64,000 nt of DNA from Novosphingobium sp. Leaf2 (GTDB lineage: Bacteria > Pseudomonadota > Alphaproteobacteria > Sphingomonadales > Sphingomonadaceae): positions 124,307 through 188,306 of the forward strand of contig NZ_LMJY01000016.1 of NCBI RefSeq assembly GCF_001421325.1. The letters are read 5' to 3'. The number at the start of each line of letters is the position of its first letter. The first letter of the stretch is position 1. Both the position numbers and the translations under genes were made by a program. Of this stretch, positions 24,881 to 33,159 are shown piece by piece. The notes below the pieces were generated by a model. The model saw only the letters and a list, made by a program, of their open reading frames with translations, searched no databases and was not told the origin of the DNA.

Positions 24881-25408
24881 CTACTGCACGAAACCGGGGG
24901 CAATCACGATCCGCACGTCATCCCATTGCGGCACCGCGATGGGGTTCATCGGCACCATGAAGCGACTGGTCTTGCCATCAGCGTCTGCCAGGCGTTCGAT
25001 CTCGATCACGTCGCCGGCACCGAAATTGTCCACCGCCACGCATGTGCCCACAGCCTCGCCAGTGTCGGACACGACTGGCAGGCCGACGAGGTCGGCGTGA
25101 TAATACTCGCCGTCTTCCAGCGCCGGCATTTCCGAGCGGGCGACGGTGAGCGCGGTGCCGCGCAGCTTTTCGGCTGCCGTCCGGTCGTTAACCTCGGCGA
25201 AGCGGGCGATCGCGCCGCCCTTGCCGTCATCGCGCAGCTTGGTGACCGTCAGGCTGGAATCGTTGAAGGTGCGGTAGCGCTTGAGCGCCGCCACACCTTC
25301 TCCAAACAGCTTGAGGCGGACATCGCCCGTCACGCCGTGCGCGCCGGTGACGGCGGCAAGCGTGACGGGGCGATCCTCACCGGCCTTGTTCTGACCGAGT
25401 TGGGCCAA
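24881..25408 (-). CDS. rimM: Ribosome maturation factor RimM
   Basis: 175 residues. N-terminal RimM beta-barrel ([23 protein letters not shown]) and C-terminal PRC barrel ([21 protein letters not shown], then [14 protein letters not shown]). Assists assembly of the 30S head through S19. It lies 3 bp after rpsP and 7 bp before trmD, so it is part of the ribosomal operon. Confidence 0.96.
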   Translation of the reverse strand: MAQLGQNKAGEDRPVTLAAVTGAHGVTGDVRLKLFGEGVAALKRYRTFNDSSLTVTKLRDDGKGGAIARFAEVNDRTAAEKLRGTALTVARSEMPALEDGEYYHADLVGLPVVSDTGEAVGTCVAVDNFGAGDVIEIERLADADGKTSRFMVPMNPIAVPQWDDVRIVIAPGFVQ

Positions 25409-25411
25409 GGC

Positions 25412-25849
25412 TTATGCCTCGGTCGATTCCTCGGTCGCAGCTTCTTCCGCAGGCGCTTCCTCGGCGGGAGCGGCAGCAGCGGCTGCAGCGGCAGCGGCAG
25501 CTTCTTCAGCTTCGCGCTGCTTGTCGGCCTTTTCCTCAGCGCGGTCCTTGGCCTTCTTGCCAGGCTCGGCCTTGTTTGGGTTGGTGGTGGCAGCGCGCTC
25601 CTTAATGCCGGCCTTGTCGAGCAGGCGGGCAACGCGGTCGGTCGGCTGCGCGCCAACGCCCAGCCAGTAACGCACGCGATCTTCGATCAGGCGCACGCGG
25701 TTCTCGTCATCCTTGGCGAGGATCGGGTTGTAGGTGCCGACCTGCTCCAGATACTTGCCGTCACGCGGCGCGGTCGCGTTGGCGATGACGATCTTGTAGT
25801 ACGGGCGCTTCTTGGCACCGCCGCGCGAAAGACGAATGGAAACTGCCAT
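25412..25849 (-). CDS. rpsP: 30S ribosomal protein S16 with acidic Ala/Glu tail
   Basis: 145 residues. The first 80 or so are canonical S16 ([54 protein letters not shown]). A further 60 residues form a charged tail that starts Lys-rich ([14 protein letters not shown]) and becomes an Ala/Glu run with eleven consecutive Ala. Long Ala/Glu tails on S16 are familiar in this bacterial group; the core protein is about 80-90 residues in E. coli. Second gene of the ffh-to-rplS operon. Confidence 0.97.
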   Translation of the reverse strand: MAVSIRLSRGGAKKRPYYKIVIANATAPRDGKYLEQVGTYNPILAKDDENRVRLIEDRVRYWLGVGAQPTDRVARLLDKAGIKERAATTNPNKAEPGKKAKDRAEEKADKQREAEEAAAAAAAAAAAPAEEAPAEEAATEESTEA

Positions 25850-25887
25850 GTGAATGTACCTTTCTGTGATTTATCGAAAACTTGCGA

Positions 25888-27351
25888 TTACTTCTTGAGA
25901 AACTTGCTGAGATCCGGACCGCCGCTGCCGCCGCCCATCAGGCCACCGAGCCCGCCGGCGCCGCCGCCAAGGCCCTGCCCGCCAAGTCCCGGCATCGCGG
26001 CATCCAGACCACCCTTGCCGAACAGTGCGGCAAGGCCCTTCATGCCGCCCATCTTCTTGATCTGCTTCATGGCCTTGGACATTTCCTGATGCATTTTCAG
26101 GAGTTTGTTCACGTCCTGCACTTGCGTACCCGACCCGTTGGCGACGCGGATCTTGCGCTTGGCGTTGAGCAGCGCCGGGTTGCCGCGTTCCTTGGGCGTC
26201 ATCGATCCGATGATCGCGTCCATGCGCAGCAGCACCCGGTCGTCCATGCCGGACGCCTGCATCGCGGCCTTGGCCTTTTTCATACCCGGCATCATGCCCG
26301 CCAGCATCCCCAGCCCGCCCATCGACTGCATCTGCTTGAGCTGCATCCGCAAGTCGTTCATGTCGAACTTGCCCTGCTCCATGCGCTTGGCGAGCGCCTC
26401 GGCGTCCTCGACCTTCACCGCTTCGGCGGCGCGTTCGACCATCGAGACGATGTCGCCCATGCCCAGGATACGGTTGGCCACGCGGGTGGGATGGAAGACT
26501 TCGAGCGCGTCCATCTTTTCGCCGGTGCCGGCGAACTTGATCGGCTTTCCGGTGACCGCGCGCATGGAAAGCGCCGCACCACCGCGCGCATCGCCGTCCA
26601 TCCGGGTGAGCACGACGCCGGTCAGGTCCACCTGCCCGGCGAACGACTGCGCCACGTTCACCGCATCCTGACCGGTCAGCGAATCGACCACCAGCAGCGT
26701 TTCGCGCGGGGTGGAGATGGCGGCGACCGCCTTCATCTCGTCCATCAGCTGCTGGTCGACGTGAAGCCGTCCGGCAGTGTCTAGCAGCAGCACGTCCACC
26801 GCCTGCAGGCGCGCGGCCTGCATGGCACGGGTGGCGATTTCCGTGGGCTGCTGGCCGGCGATAATCGGCAGCGTCGCCACGCCGACCTGGGTGCCGAGCA
26901 CCTGAAGCTGTTCCTGCGCCGCGGGACGATTGACGTCCAGCGAGGCCATCATCACCTTCTTGCCCTGCTTTTCCTTCAGCAGCTTGGCGATCTTGGCCGT
27001 GCTGGTGGTCTTGCCCGACCCCTGCAGGCCGACCATCATGATGACGATCGGCGGCACCGCTTCCAGATCGAGGCCGGGGGTGTCTTCGCCGCCCAGCGTC
27101 TCGACCAGCGCGTCGTTGACGATCTTGACGACCTGCTGGCCCGGCGTGACCGAGCGCAGGACGTTGTGGCCAATGGCTTTTTCGGTAACCTGATCGATGA
27201 AGCGGCGCACGACGGGCAGCGCCACGTCGGCTTCCAGCAATGCGATGCGCACTTCGCGCATGGCATCCAGAACGTCCTGCTCCTTGAGCGCACCGCGCCC
27301 ACGCAGCTTGTCGAACACACCGCCAAGGCGATCTGAAAGGCTGTCGAACAT
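25888..27351 (-). CDS. ffh: Signal recognition particle protein Ffh
   Basis: 487 residues. N domain, G domain with P-loop GLQGSGKTTSTAKIAKLL, DVNRPAA, the DTAGR box (LLLDTAGRLHVD), and TRMDGDARGGAALS; then the methionine-rich M domain (MQLKQMQSMGGLGML, MTPKERGNP, RKIRVANGSGTQVQDVN) ending in a Gly-rich tail. Binds SRP RNA and signal sequences and docks to FtsY for co-translational membrane targeting. First gene of the ribosomal operon; 38 bp separate it from rpsP. Confidence 0.98.
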   Translation of the reverse strand: MFDSLSDRLGGVFDKLRGRGALKEQDVLDAMREVRIALLEADVALPVVRRFIDQVTEKAIGHNVLRSVTPGQQVVKIVNDALVETLGGEDTPGLDLEAVPPIVIMMVGLQGSGKTTSTAKIAKLLKEKQGKKVMMASLDVNRPAAQEQLQVLGTQVGVATLPIIAGQQPTEIATRAMQAARLQAVDVLLLDTAGRLHVDQQLMDEMKAVAAISTPRETLLVVDSLTGQDAVNVAQSFAGQVDLTGVVLTRMDGDARGGAALSMRAVTGKPIKFAGTGEKMDALEVFHPTRVANRILGMGDIVSMVERAAEAVKVEDAEALAKRMEQGKFDMNDLRMQLKQMQSMGGLGMLAGMMPGMKKAKAAMQASGMDDRVLLRMDAIIGSMTPKERGNPALLNAKRKIRVANGSGTQVQDVNKLLKMHQEMSKAMKQIKKMGGMKGLAALFGKGGLDAAMPGLGGQGLGGGAGGLGGLMGGGSGGPDLSKFLKK

Positions 27352-27404
27352 GGCTGCTCACTCCATCTTTGGCCGGGCTGATCAGGCCTGGCCATACGAA
27401 ACGC

Positions 27405-27439
27405 CAAAAACGCCGGTGCGCGAAACCTCGCGGACCGGC
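27405..27439 (-). terminator. Rho-independent terminator of tRNA-Ala (distal)
   Basis: Minus strand ACGCCGGT, an interrupted inner stem CGCG-CGCG with loop AGGTTT, then ACCGGCGT and TTTTT (27404-27408). Strong hairpin with a T-run. It shares a 25-bp sequence with the proximal element at 27457-27481. Confidence 0.8.
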
Positions 27440-27455
27440 GTGCACGACTATATGC

Positions 27456-27485
27456 GAAAAACGCCGGCGGACGAAACCTCGTCAG
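27456..27485 (-). terminator. Proximal terminator-like element after tRNA-Ala
   Basis: Minus strand GACGAGGTTTCGTC hairpin followed by CGCCGGCG and TTTTT. It is a near copy (22 of 25 bp, 27457-27481 versus 27406-27430) of the distal terminator, 51 bp away. Confidence 0.55.
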
Positions 27486-27525
27486 CCAGCGCGGATCGCA
27501 ATCATGCGAAACTGCAATATCGAAA

Positions 27526-27601
27526 TGGTGGAGCCTAGCGGGATCGAACCGCTGACCTCCTGCATGCCATGCAGGCGCTCTCCCAGCTGAGCTAAGGCCC
27601 C
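27526..27601 (-). tRNA. tRNA-Ala (GGC)
   Basis: 76 nt on the minus strand, starting GGGGCCTTAGCTCAGC and ending in the encoded CCA (27526-27528). The anticodon stem CCTGC/GCAGG encloses ATGGCAT (GGC). The T-arm is GCGGTTCGATCCCGC and the acceptor GGGGCCT pairs with AGGCTCC with one G-T pair. Confidence 0.96.
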
Positions 27602-27690
27602 GTCCATTTCAGCGAACCGACCCCTGGGAGGGGCAGCCCGTTTCCCTTGCATCTGGCCGCCGGTAAAAGCGGCCCCGCTCGGGAGGTCGC

Positions 27691-27719
27691 CCTCTAGGGA
27701 CGGCCTGAAATGTTGGCAA
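27691..27719 (-). promoter_or_regulatory. Predicted tRNA-Ala promoter
   Basis: Minus strand TTGCCA (27714-27719), 17 bp, TAGAGG (27691-27696), then GC. Identical in both hexamers and spacing to the predicted tRNA-Val promoter. Confidence 0.6.
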
Positions 27720-27732
27720 GAGGAAATTTGAG

Positions 27733-27762
27733 GGGCGCCGGCGTTTTCGAAAACCGGCGCCC
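27733..27762 (-). terminator. Hairpin after the FYDLN-acid gene
   Basis: GGGCGCCGG (27733-27741) pairs with CCGGCGCCC (27754-27762), and the inner GTTTTC/GAAAAC continues the dyad. Strong stem directly after the stop at 27770, with a weak T-tail on the minus strand. Confidence 0.6.
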
Positions 27763-27769
27763 GCATCCA

Positions 27770-28090
27770 TTACGTGTCGTGCTCGTGATCGTCGTCGGCC
27801 GCGCCGATGCCCAGATCGTCGTCACCGCCAAGGTCAACGTCGTTGTCCGGCGAATCGCCATCCTCGTCGATGTCCAGATCCTCTTCGGCGAGATCCGTGT
27901 CAGCCGTCTCGACGACTTCCTTCTTCTGCACTTCCTCATACGGAATCGGCTGCTTGGACTTGAGCACCGGCTCAGGCGTCCATTCGTTGCCGCACTCGAT
28001 GCAGTGGACGGGGTTATCCCGGCCCAGATCATAGAAACGGGTGCCGCATTTCGGGCAGCCGTGCTTGGCGCCCCATTCAGGCTTGGCCAT
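27770..28090 (-). CDS. FYDLN-acid zinc-ribbon protein (TIGR02300 family)
   Basis: 106 residues from the ATG at 28088-28090. The N-terminal zinc-ribbon-like CPKCGTRFYDLGRDNPVHC is closed by CIECG, giving two CxxC pairs; the C-terminal half is extremely acidic (DTDLAEEDLDIDEDGDSPD and so on). This FYDLN-acid family is conserved in alphaproteobacteria, often beside aroA as here. Function unknown; the acidic tail suggests a binding role. Confidence 0.9.
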   Translation of the reverse strand: MAKPEWGAKHGCPKCGTRFYDLGRDNPVHCIECGNEWTPEPVLKSKQPIPYEEVQKKEVVETADTDLAEEDLDIDEDGDSPDNDVDLGGDDDLGIGAADDDHEHDT

Positions 28091-28305
28091 GAAAAGTCCT
28101 CGTGTTGCCCCTCCCCAATGGAGCAGGCGCATGAATAGCGTGTCTTGATGGTAAGGCCCGCGTGTTAAATCAAGCGTGACAGGACAAAGCACGCGAACCG
28201 TATCAGGGCGCGCGCCTTGCCATAGCCGGCCCGCGCTGTCAAAAGCCGCCCGGTTTTACCGCCCCCAACCTCCTGTCCACGTCCCATCGAAAAGAGCCTT
28301 TCGCC

Positions 28306-29643
28306 GTGAGCCACGATACCGACACCATGCGCGCGCGCCGCTTTTTGCCTGCCGGGCCGCTCAAAGGGCGAATCCGGGTGCCGGGCGACAAGTCGATCAG
28401 CCACCGCTCGATCATGCTGGGCGCGCTGGCGGTGGGGGAGACGCGCGTAACGGGGCTGCTCGAAGGCGAGGACGTGCTGGCCACCGCCGCCGCGATGCGC
28501 AGCATGGGCGCGCAAGTGGAGCGCACGGGCGATGGCGCATGGTCGGTGCACGGCGTTGGCGTGGGCGCGCTGCTCCAGCCCGAAACCGCGCTGGACATGG
28601 GCAATTCGGGCACCTCCACGCGCCTGCTGATGGGCCTTGTCGCCAGCCATCCGATCACCGCCACGTTCGTGGGCGACGCCTCGCTTTCGAAGCGGCCGAT
28701 GGGTAGGGTCATCGATCCCCTATCAACCATGGGAGCCAGCTTCGAGGCCAGTGACGGCGCCCGCCTGCCGCTGATCCTCAAGGGCGCGTCGCCTGCGGTG
28801 CCGATCCGCTACCGTCTGCCAATGGCTTCGGCGCAGGTGAAAAGCGCGATCCTGCTCGCCGGCCTTAACACGCCGGGCATCACCACGGTGATCGAGCCGG
28901 TGCCCACGCGCGATCATTCCGAGCGCATGCTCCGCGGGTTTGGCGCAGACATCTCCGTCGCCATCGACGATGACGGCGCGCGCGTCATTTCCATTCGTGG
29001 CGAGGCGGAATTGCAGCCCCAGGTCATCGAGGTGCCGGGCGACCCCTCGTCCGCTGCATTCTTCATCGTCGCCGCGCTGGTGGTGCCGGGCAGCGAAGTG
29101 CTGATCGAAAACGTGGGCCTCAACCCAACCCGCTCCGGCATCGTCGAGGTGTTGCGCCAGATGGGCGGCTCGATCGAGGAAGTGAACCGGCGCGAGGTGG
29201 GCGGCGAGCCGGTCGCCGACCTGATGGTGCGCCATTCCGTGCTGACGGGGATCGATGTCGATCCGGCGATTGTGCCCAGCATGGTAGACGAGTTTCCGGC
29301 GCTGTTCGTGGCTGCTGCGCTGGCGCAGGGCATCACCACAACCAGCGGGCTGGACGAGTTGCGCGTCAAGGAATCGGACCGCATCGCGGTTATGGCAGCG
29401 GCGCTGAGCGCGGCGGGTGCGCACGTCGAAGAGCGGGCGGATGGTCTGGTCATCACCGGCACCGGCGGCGATCCGCTGCCCGGCACGCACGCGCCGATCG
29501 CAACGCACCTGGACCACCGCATCGCCATGGCGATGGCCATCGCCGGCCTCGCCAGCCGCGCCGGCGTGGAAGTGGACGACACCCGCCCCATCGCCACCAG
29601 CTTCCCGATGTTCGAGGCGCTGCTGGAAGGCCTTAACCCATGA
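28306..29643 (+). CDS. aroA: 5-enolpyruvylshikimate-3-phosphate synthase
   Basis: 445 residues from GTG at 28306. Shikimate pathway step that transfers enolpyruvyl from PEP to shikimate 3-phosphate. N-terminal VPGDKSISHRSIMLGALA, the LDMGNSGTSTRL motif and LPMASAQVKSAILLAGLN; the S-ASAQVKSA and GNSGT variants are those of class II enzymes with Ala at the position that is Gly in glyphosate-sensitive class I enzymes. The C-terminal DELRVKESDRIAVM and LDHRIAMAMAIAGL are present. 4-bp overlap with cmk. The ATG at 28327 is an alternative start. Confidence 0.97.
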   Translation: MSHDTDTMRARRFLPAGPLKGRIRVPGDKSISHRSIMLGALAVGETRVTGLLEGEDVLATAAAMRSMGAQVERTGDGAWSVHGVGVGALLQPETALDMGNSGTSTRLLMGLVASHPITATFVGDASLSKRPMGRVIDPLSTMGASFEASDGARLPLILKGASPAVPIRYRLPMASAQVKSAILLAGLNTPGITTVIEPVPTRDHSERMLRGFGADISVAIDDDGARVISIRGEAELQPQVIEVPGDPSSAAFFIVAALVVPGSEVLIENVGLNPTRSGIVEVLRQMGGSIEEVNRREVGGEPVADLMVRHSVLTGIDVDPAIVPSMVDEFPALFVAAALAQGITTTSGLDELRVKESDRIAVMAAALSAAGAHVEERADGLVITGTGGDPLPGTHAPIATHLDHRIAMAMAIAGLASRAGVEVDDTRPIATSFPMFEALLEGLNP

Positions 29644-30260
29644 TCATCGCCGTCGACGGGCCGACCGCCTCGGGCAAAGGCACCATCGCCAAGGCGCTGG
29701 CCGCGCATTACGGCCTGCCACACCTCGATACCGGGCTGCTCTATCGCGCCGTCGGTCGCCAGTGCCTGCTGGACGGCGGCGACCCGGACGATCCGGTGGC
29801 CGCGCTCGCCGCCTGCGCGTTCCCCGAAGCCCTGCTGGCCGACCCCGAACTGCGCTCGGAAGCGAGCGGCGGGCTTGCCAGCCGCGTCTCGGTCCATCCT
29901 GCCGTGCGCCGCGCGCTGTACGAACGCCAGCGCGCCTTCGCCACACAGCCCGGCGGCGCGGTGCTGGACGGGCGCGATATCGCCAGCGTGATCGCGCCTG
30001 ACGCTGACGTGAAGCTGTTCGTCACCGCCAGTACGGCTGCACGCGCGCAGCGTCGCTATGCGGAAATGCAGGCGCAGGGCCGCGCCATTACCCTTGATGC
30101 CATCACCGCCGACCTCGCCGCGCGCGACGCGCGCGACGCCGCCCGCAAGGACGCGCCGCTGGTCGTGGCCGAAGGCGCCGTGGTGCTGGATACTTCGGCG
30201 CTCAACCGTGACGGCGCGATCGCCGCCGCCATCGCCCTGGTCGACGCACGGAACGCGTAA
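29640..30260 (+). CDS. cmk: (d)CMP kinase
   Basis: 206 residues. Phosphorylates CMP and dCMP. P-loop VDGPTASGKGTIAKALA at the N-terminus, LDTGLLYRAVG, LDGRDIASVIAPDAD and the lid region with RAQRRYAEMQ and DARDAARKDAPL. The ATG overlaps the aroA stop (ATGA). The aroA-cmk-rpsA order is a widely conserved cluster. Confidence 0.97.
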   Translation: MIIAVDGPTASGKGTIAKALAAHYGLPHLDTGLLYRAVGRQCLLDGGDPDDPVAALAACAFPEALLADPELRSEASGGLASRVSVHPAVRRALYERQRAFATQPGGAVLDGRDIASVIAPDADVKLFVTASTAARAQRRYAEMQAQGRAITLDAITADLAARDARDAARKDAPLVVAEGAVVLDTSALNRDGAIAAAIALVDARNA

Positions 30261-30300
30261 ACCAGACCGTTCGCGTGCGAGCCCCCGTCGCCCAATTCCC

Positions 30301-30329
30301 TTGCGTTTAAGGCCCTTCAGGCGTATCGG
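30301..30329 (+). promoter_or_regulatory. Predicted rpsA promoter
   Basis: TTGCGT (30301-30306), 17 bp, TATCGG (30324-30329). It would give a leader of about 160 nt before rpsA. Confidence 0.5.
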
Positions 30330-30495
30330 CCGCCAGTCCTGACAGCCACGGCTGAAAGGACGCCGCGACCGGCATACGGCCGCCGCGGCAGTTCGGCCCT
30401 TTGGCCCGCCTTTTCGCATGGTGCGGATCGGGCGGAGAAAAGACCGGCGGATACAACCGCCAGGCCGGAAAAAACGAACGAAGGATACGTCTTAC

Positions 30496-32217
30496 ATGGC
30501 ATCTGTTGCCAATCCGACTCGCGACGATTTCGCGAAAATGCTCGACGACCAGTTCGGCGGCGCCGCCGACGACGGCTTCGAAGGCCGCGTGGTCAAGGGC
30601 ACAATCACCGCAATTGAAAACGACAAGGCCGTCATCGACGTTGGCCTCAAGAGCGAAGGCCGCGTGTCCTTGCGCGAATTCGCGCGTGGCGACGACGACC
30701 ACGGCCTGAAGGTCGGCGACGAAGTCGAAGTCTATGTCGACCGCGTCGAGAACGCTGACGGCGAAGCGATGCTGTCGCGCGACCGCGCCCGCCGCGAAGC
30801 CGCCTGGGACAAGCTTGAGAGCGAGTTCGGCGAAGGCAAGCGCGTGGAAGGCGTGATCTTCGGCCGCGTCAAGGGCGGCTTTACCGTTGACCTCGACGGC
30901 GCCGTGGCGTTCCTCCCGGGCTCGCAGGTCGATATCCGCCCCGTGCGCGATGTCACCCCGCTGATGGACGTGCCGCAGCCCTTCCAGATCCTCAAGATGG
31001 ACCGTCGTCGTGGCAACATCGTCGTGTCGCGCCGTGCCGTCCTGGAAGAAACCCGCGCCGAACAGCGCAGCGAACTGATCGACAAGCTGACCGAAGGTCA
31101 GGTGATCGACGGCGTCGTCAAGAACATCACCGACTACGGTGCGTTCGTTGATCTGGGCGGCATCGATGGCCTGCTCCACGTCACCGACATGAGCTACAAG
31201 CGCGTCAACCACCCCAGCGAAGTCATCGCCATCGGCGATACCGTGAAGGTGCAGATCATCCGCATCAACTCGGAAACCCAGCGCATCAGCCTCGGCATGA
31301 AGCAGCTGGAAAGCGATCCGTGGGAAGGCGCGATGGTCAAGTACCCGGTCGGCGCCAAGCTGTCGGGCGTTGTCACCAACATCACCGAATACGGCGCCTT
31401 CGTGGAACTGGAAGCCGGGATCGAGGGCCTTGTCCACGTTTCCGAAATGTCCTGGACCAAGAAGAACGTCCACCCCGGCAAGATCGTCTCGACCTCGCAG
31501 GAAGTCGAAGTGGTCGTCCTCGAAGTGGATTCGGACAAGCGCCGCATCTCGCTCGGTCTCAAGCAGGCCCAGCAGAACCCGTGGGAAGCCTTCGCAGAGA
31601 AGCACCCCGTCGGCAGCCAGGTCGAAGGCGAAGTCAAGAACGCGACCGAGTTCGGTCTGTTCATCGGCCTCGATGGCGACGTGGACGGCATGGTCCACAT
31701 GTCCGACATCGCCTGGGGCATCTCCGGTGAAGACGCGCTGGCGCTGCACCGCAAGGGCGAGGAAGTCTCGGCCGTGGTTCTCGATGTCGACGTCGAGAAG
31801 GAGCGCATCAGCCTTGGCATGAAGCAGCTTGAGCGTGGCGCTCCGGCAGCGGGCGGCGTTGCCGCGGCAGCAGCCGGCGGCGAAGGCGGCCTGCGTCGTG
31901 GCCAGGTTACCACCGTAACCGTGCTCGAAGTGCGCGACGGCGGTCTGGAAGTCCAGGCTGGCGACGATGGCGCGACCGGCTTCATCAAGCGTTCGGACCT
32001 TGGCCGCGATCGTGACGAGCAGCGTCCCGACCGTTTCCAGGTCGGCCAGAAGCTCGATGCGATGGTTACCGGCTTCGACCGTTCGAAGAAGCCCAACTTC
32101 TCCGTCAAGGCCCGCCAGCTGGCCGAAGAGAAGGAAGCGGTGGAGCAGTACGGTTCGTCCGATTCGGGCGCATCGCTCGGCGACATCCTGGGCGAGGCAC
32201 TGAAGGGCCGCTCGTAA
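30496..32217 (+). CDS. rpsA: 30S ribosomal protein S1
   Basis: 573 residues from the ATG at 30496 (AAGGA 10 bp upstream). Six S1/OB-fold repeats can be followed, e.g. GRVVKGTITAIENDKAVIDV, KRVEGVIFGRVKGGFTVDL, DGVVKNITDYGAFVDLGGID, LSGVVTNITEYGAFVELE, VEGEVKNATEFGLFIGLDGD and a last one near VTTVTVLEVRDGGLEV. Binds mRNA leaders and helps initiation on structured or Shine-Dalgarno-poor messages, several of which seem to occur in this window. Terminator follows at 32255. Confidence 0.98.
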   Translation: MASVANPTRDDFAKMLDDQFGGAADDGFEGRVVKGTITAIENDKAVIDVGLKSEGRVSLREFARGDDDHGLKVGDEVEVYVDRVENADGEAMLSRDRARREAAWDKLESEFGEGKRVEGVIFGRVKGGFTVDLDGAVAFLPGSQVDIRPVRDVTPLMDVPQPFQILKMDRRRGNIVVSRRAVLEETRAEQRSELIDKLTEGQVIDGVVKNITDYGAFVDLGGIDGLLHVTDMSYKRVNHPSEVIAIGDTVKVQIIRINSETQRISLGMKQLESDPWEGAMVKYPVGAKLSGVVTNITEYGAFVELEAGIEGLVHVSEMSWTKKNVHPGKIVSTSQEVEVVVLEVDSDKRRISLGLKQAQQNPWEAFAEKHPVGSQVEGEVKNATEFGLFIGLDGDVDGMVHMSDIAWGISGEDALALHRKGEEVSAVVLDVDVEKERISLGMKQLERGAPAAGGVAAAAAGGEGGLRRGQVTTVTVLEVRDGGLEVQAGDDGATGFIKRSDLGRDRDEQRPDRFQVGQKLDAMVTGFDRSKKPNFSVKARQLAEEKEAVEQYGSSDSGASLGDILGEALKGRS

Positions 32218-32254
32218 GAGCCCTTTCAGGCTGATCCCGGCCTAGCGAAAATGC

Positions 32255-32287
32255 AAAGCCCGTCCGGAGCGATCCGGGCGGGCTTTT
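32255..32287 (+). terminator. Rho-independent terminator of rpsA
   Basis: AAAGCCCGTCCGG (32255-32267), a 6-nt loop, CCGGGCGGGCTTTT (32274-32287), then GCTTT. Confidence 0.9.
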
Positions 32288-32354
32288 GCTTTGCCGCCAG
32301 CCTTTCAGGATGGCGAGCGAACGCCTACATTCAGGCCGTCAAGGAGAGGTCCGC

Positions 32355-33116
32355 ATGCTCGAAGTCCACCAGTTCCCCTGCCTGTCTGACAATTACGGCT
32401 TCCTGCTGCACGATACCGATAGCGGCGAGACGGTGTGCATCGATACGCCAGATGCGGACGAATATCTGCGGCAGGCATCGCGCAAGGGCTGGCAGATCAC
32501 GCAGATCTGGAACACCCACTGGCACCCTGACCATGCGGGCGGCAACGCGGCGATCAAGGCGATCACCGGATGCCGGGTGACGGCGCCCGCCGGCGATGCT
32601 GCGAAGATCGAAGGCGTCGATTGCGAAGCGCGGCACGGCGATATCGTCACCATCGGTGATCGGCAGGCTGTGGTATTGGATGTCGGCGGCCACACAATGG
32701 GCCACATCGCCTACCACCTTGCCGGCGCGTCCATGGCATTCGTGGGCGATTCGCTGTTCGCGCTGGGCTGCGGGCGTATGTTCGAAGGCACGCCAGATCA
32801 ATTCTGGGGCTCGCTCCAGCGGCTCAAGGCGCTACCGGGCGAAACGATGATCTACTGCGCGCACGAATATACCGCCGCGAACGCCCGCTTCGCGCTGCAC
32901 GCCGACCCTGACAACGAGGAATTGACCGCCTACGCGCAGGAGATCACACAGCGGCGTGACAAGGGCCTGCCCACCGTGCCCACCAAGCTTGAACGCGAAC
33001 TGGCCACCAACCCGTTCCTGCGCGCGGACGATCCGCAGATGCAGGCGCGCTGGGCCGCTACCGGCGATCCCGTGGCGACATTCGCTGCGCTCAGAAGCGC
33101 CAAAGACGGGTTTTGA
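32355..33116 (+). CDS. gloB: Hydroxyacylglutathione hydrolase (glyoxalase II)
   Basis: 253 residues from the ATG at 32355 (AGGAG upstream). Metallo-beta-lactamase fold; hydrolyses S-D-lactoylglutathione to D-lactate. Metal ligands visible: THWHPDHAGG near residue 55, GGHTMGHIAY, FVGDSLFALGCGRMFEG and YCAHEYT; the C-terminal glyoxalase II helical domain has RRDKGLPTVPTKLERELATN and NPFLR. Length standard. Downstream of rpsA but beyond its terminator. Confidence 0.95.
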   Translation: MLEVHQFPCLSDNYGFLLHDTDSGETVCIDTPDADEYLRQASRKGWQITQIWNTHWHPDHAGGNAAIKAITGCRVTAPAGDAAKIEGVDCEARHGDIVTIGDRQAVVLDVGGHTMGHIAYHLAGASMAFVGDSLFALGCGRMFEGTPDQFWGSLQRLKALPGETMIYCAHEYTAANARFALHADPDNEELTAYAQEITQRRDKGLPTVPTKLERELATNPFLRADDPQMQARWAATGDPVATFAALRSAKDGF

Positions 33117-33120
33117 AGCG

Positions 33121-33152
33121 ATGGGCCGGACCGCAACTCGGGTTCGGCCCAT
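33121..33152. terminator. Hairpin between gloB and the convergent secreted-protein gene
   Basis: A 12-bp stem: ATGGGCCGGACC (33121-33132), an 8-nt loop, GGTTCGGCCCAT (33141-33152), one G-T pair. No T-run on either side, so termination would be inefficient. Confidence 0.5.
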
Positions 33153-33159
33153 AGTCGGA

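Noticed and set aside
25871..27445. Long frame of 524 codons overlapping ffh
   Set aside because: It is the shifted-frame shadow of ffh: very Arg/Gly/His-rich, no domain, and it follows the ffh boundaries.
28914..30419. Long minus-strand frame opposite aroA and cmk
   Set aside because: High-GC antisense open frame; composition Arg/Ser/Thr-rich with no motif, while aroA and cmk are unambiguous on the other strand.
30307..31749. 480-codon minus-strand frame opposite rpsA
   Set aside because: Antisense shadow of the strongly biased rpsA codons; rich in His, Asp and Val with no recognisable family.
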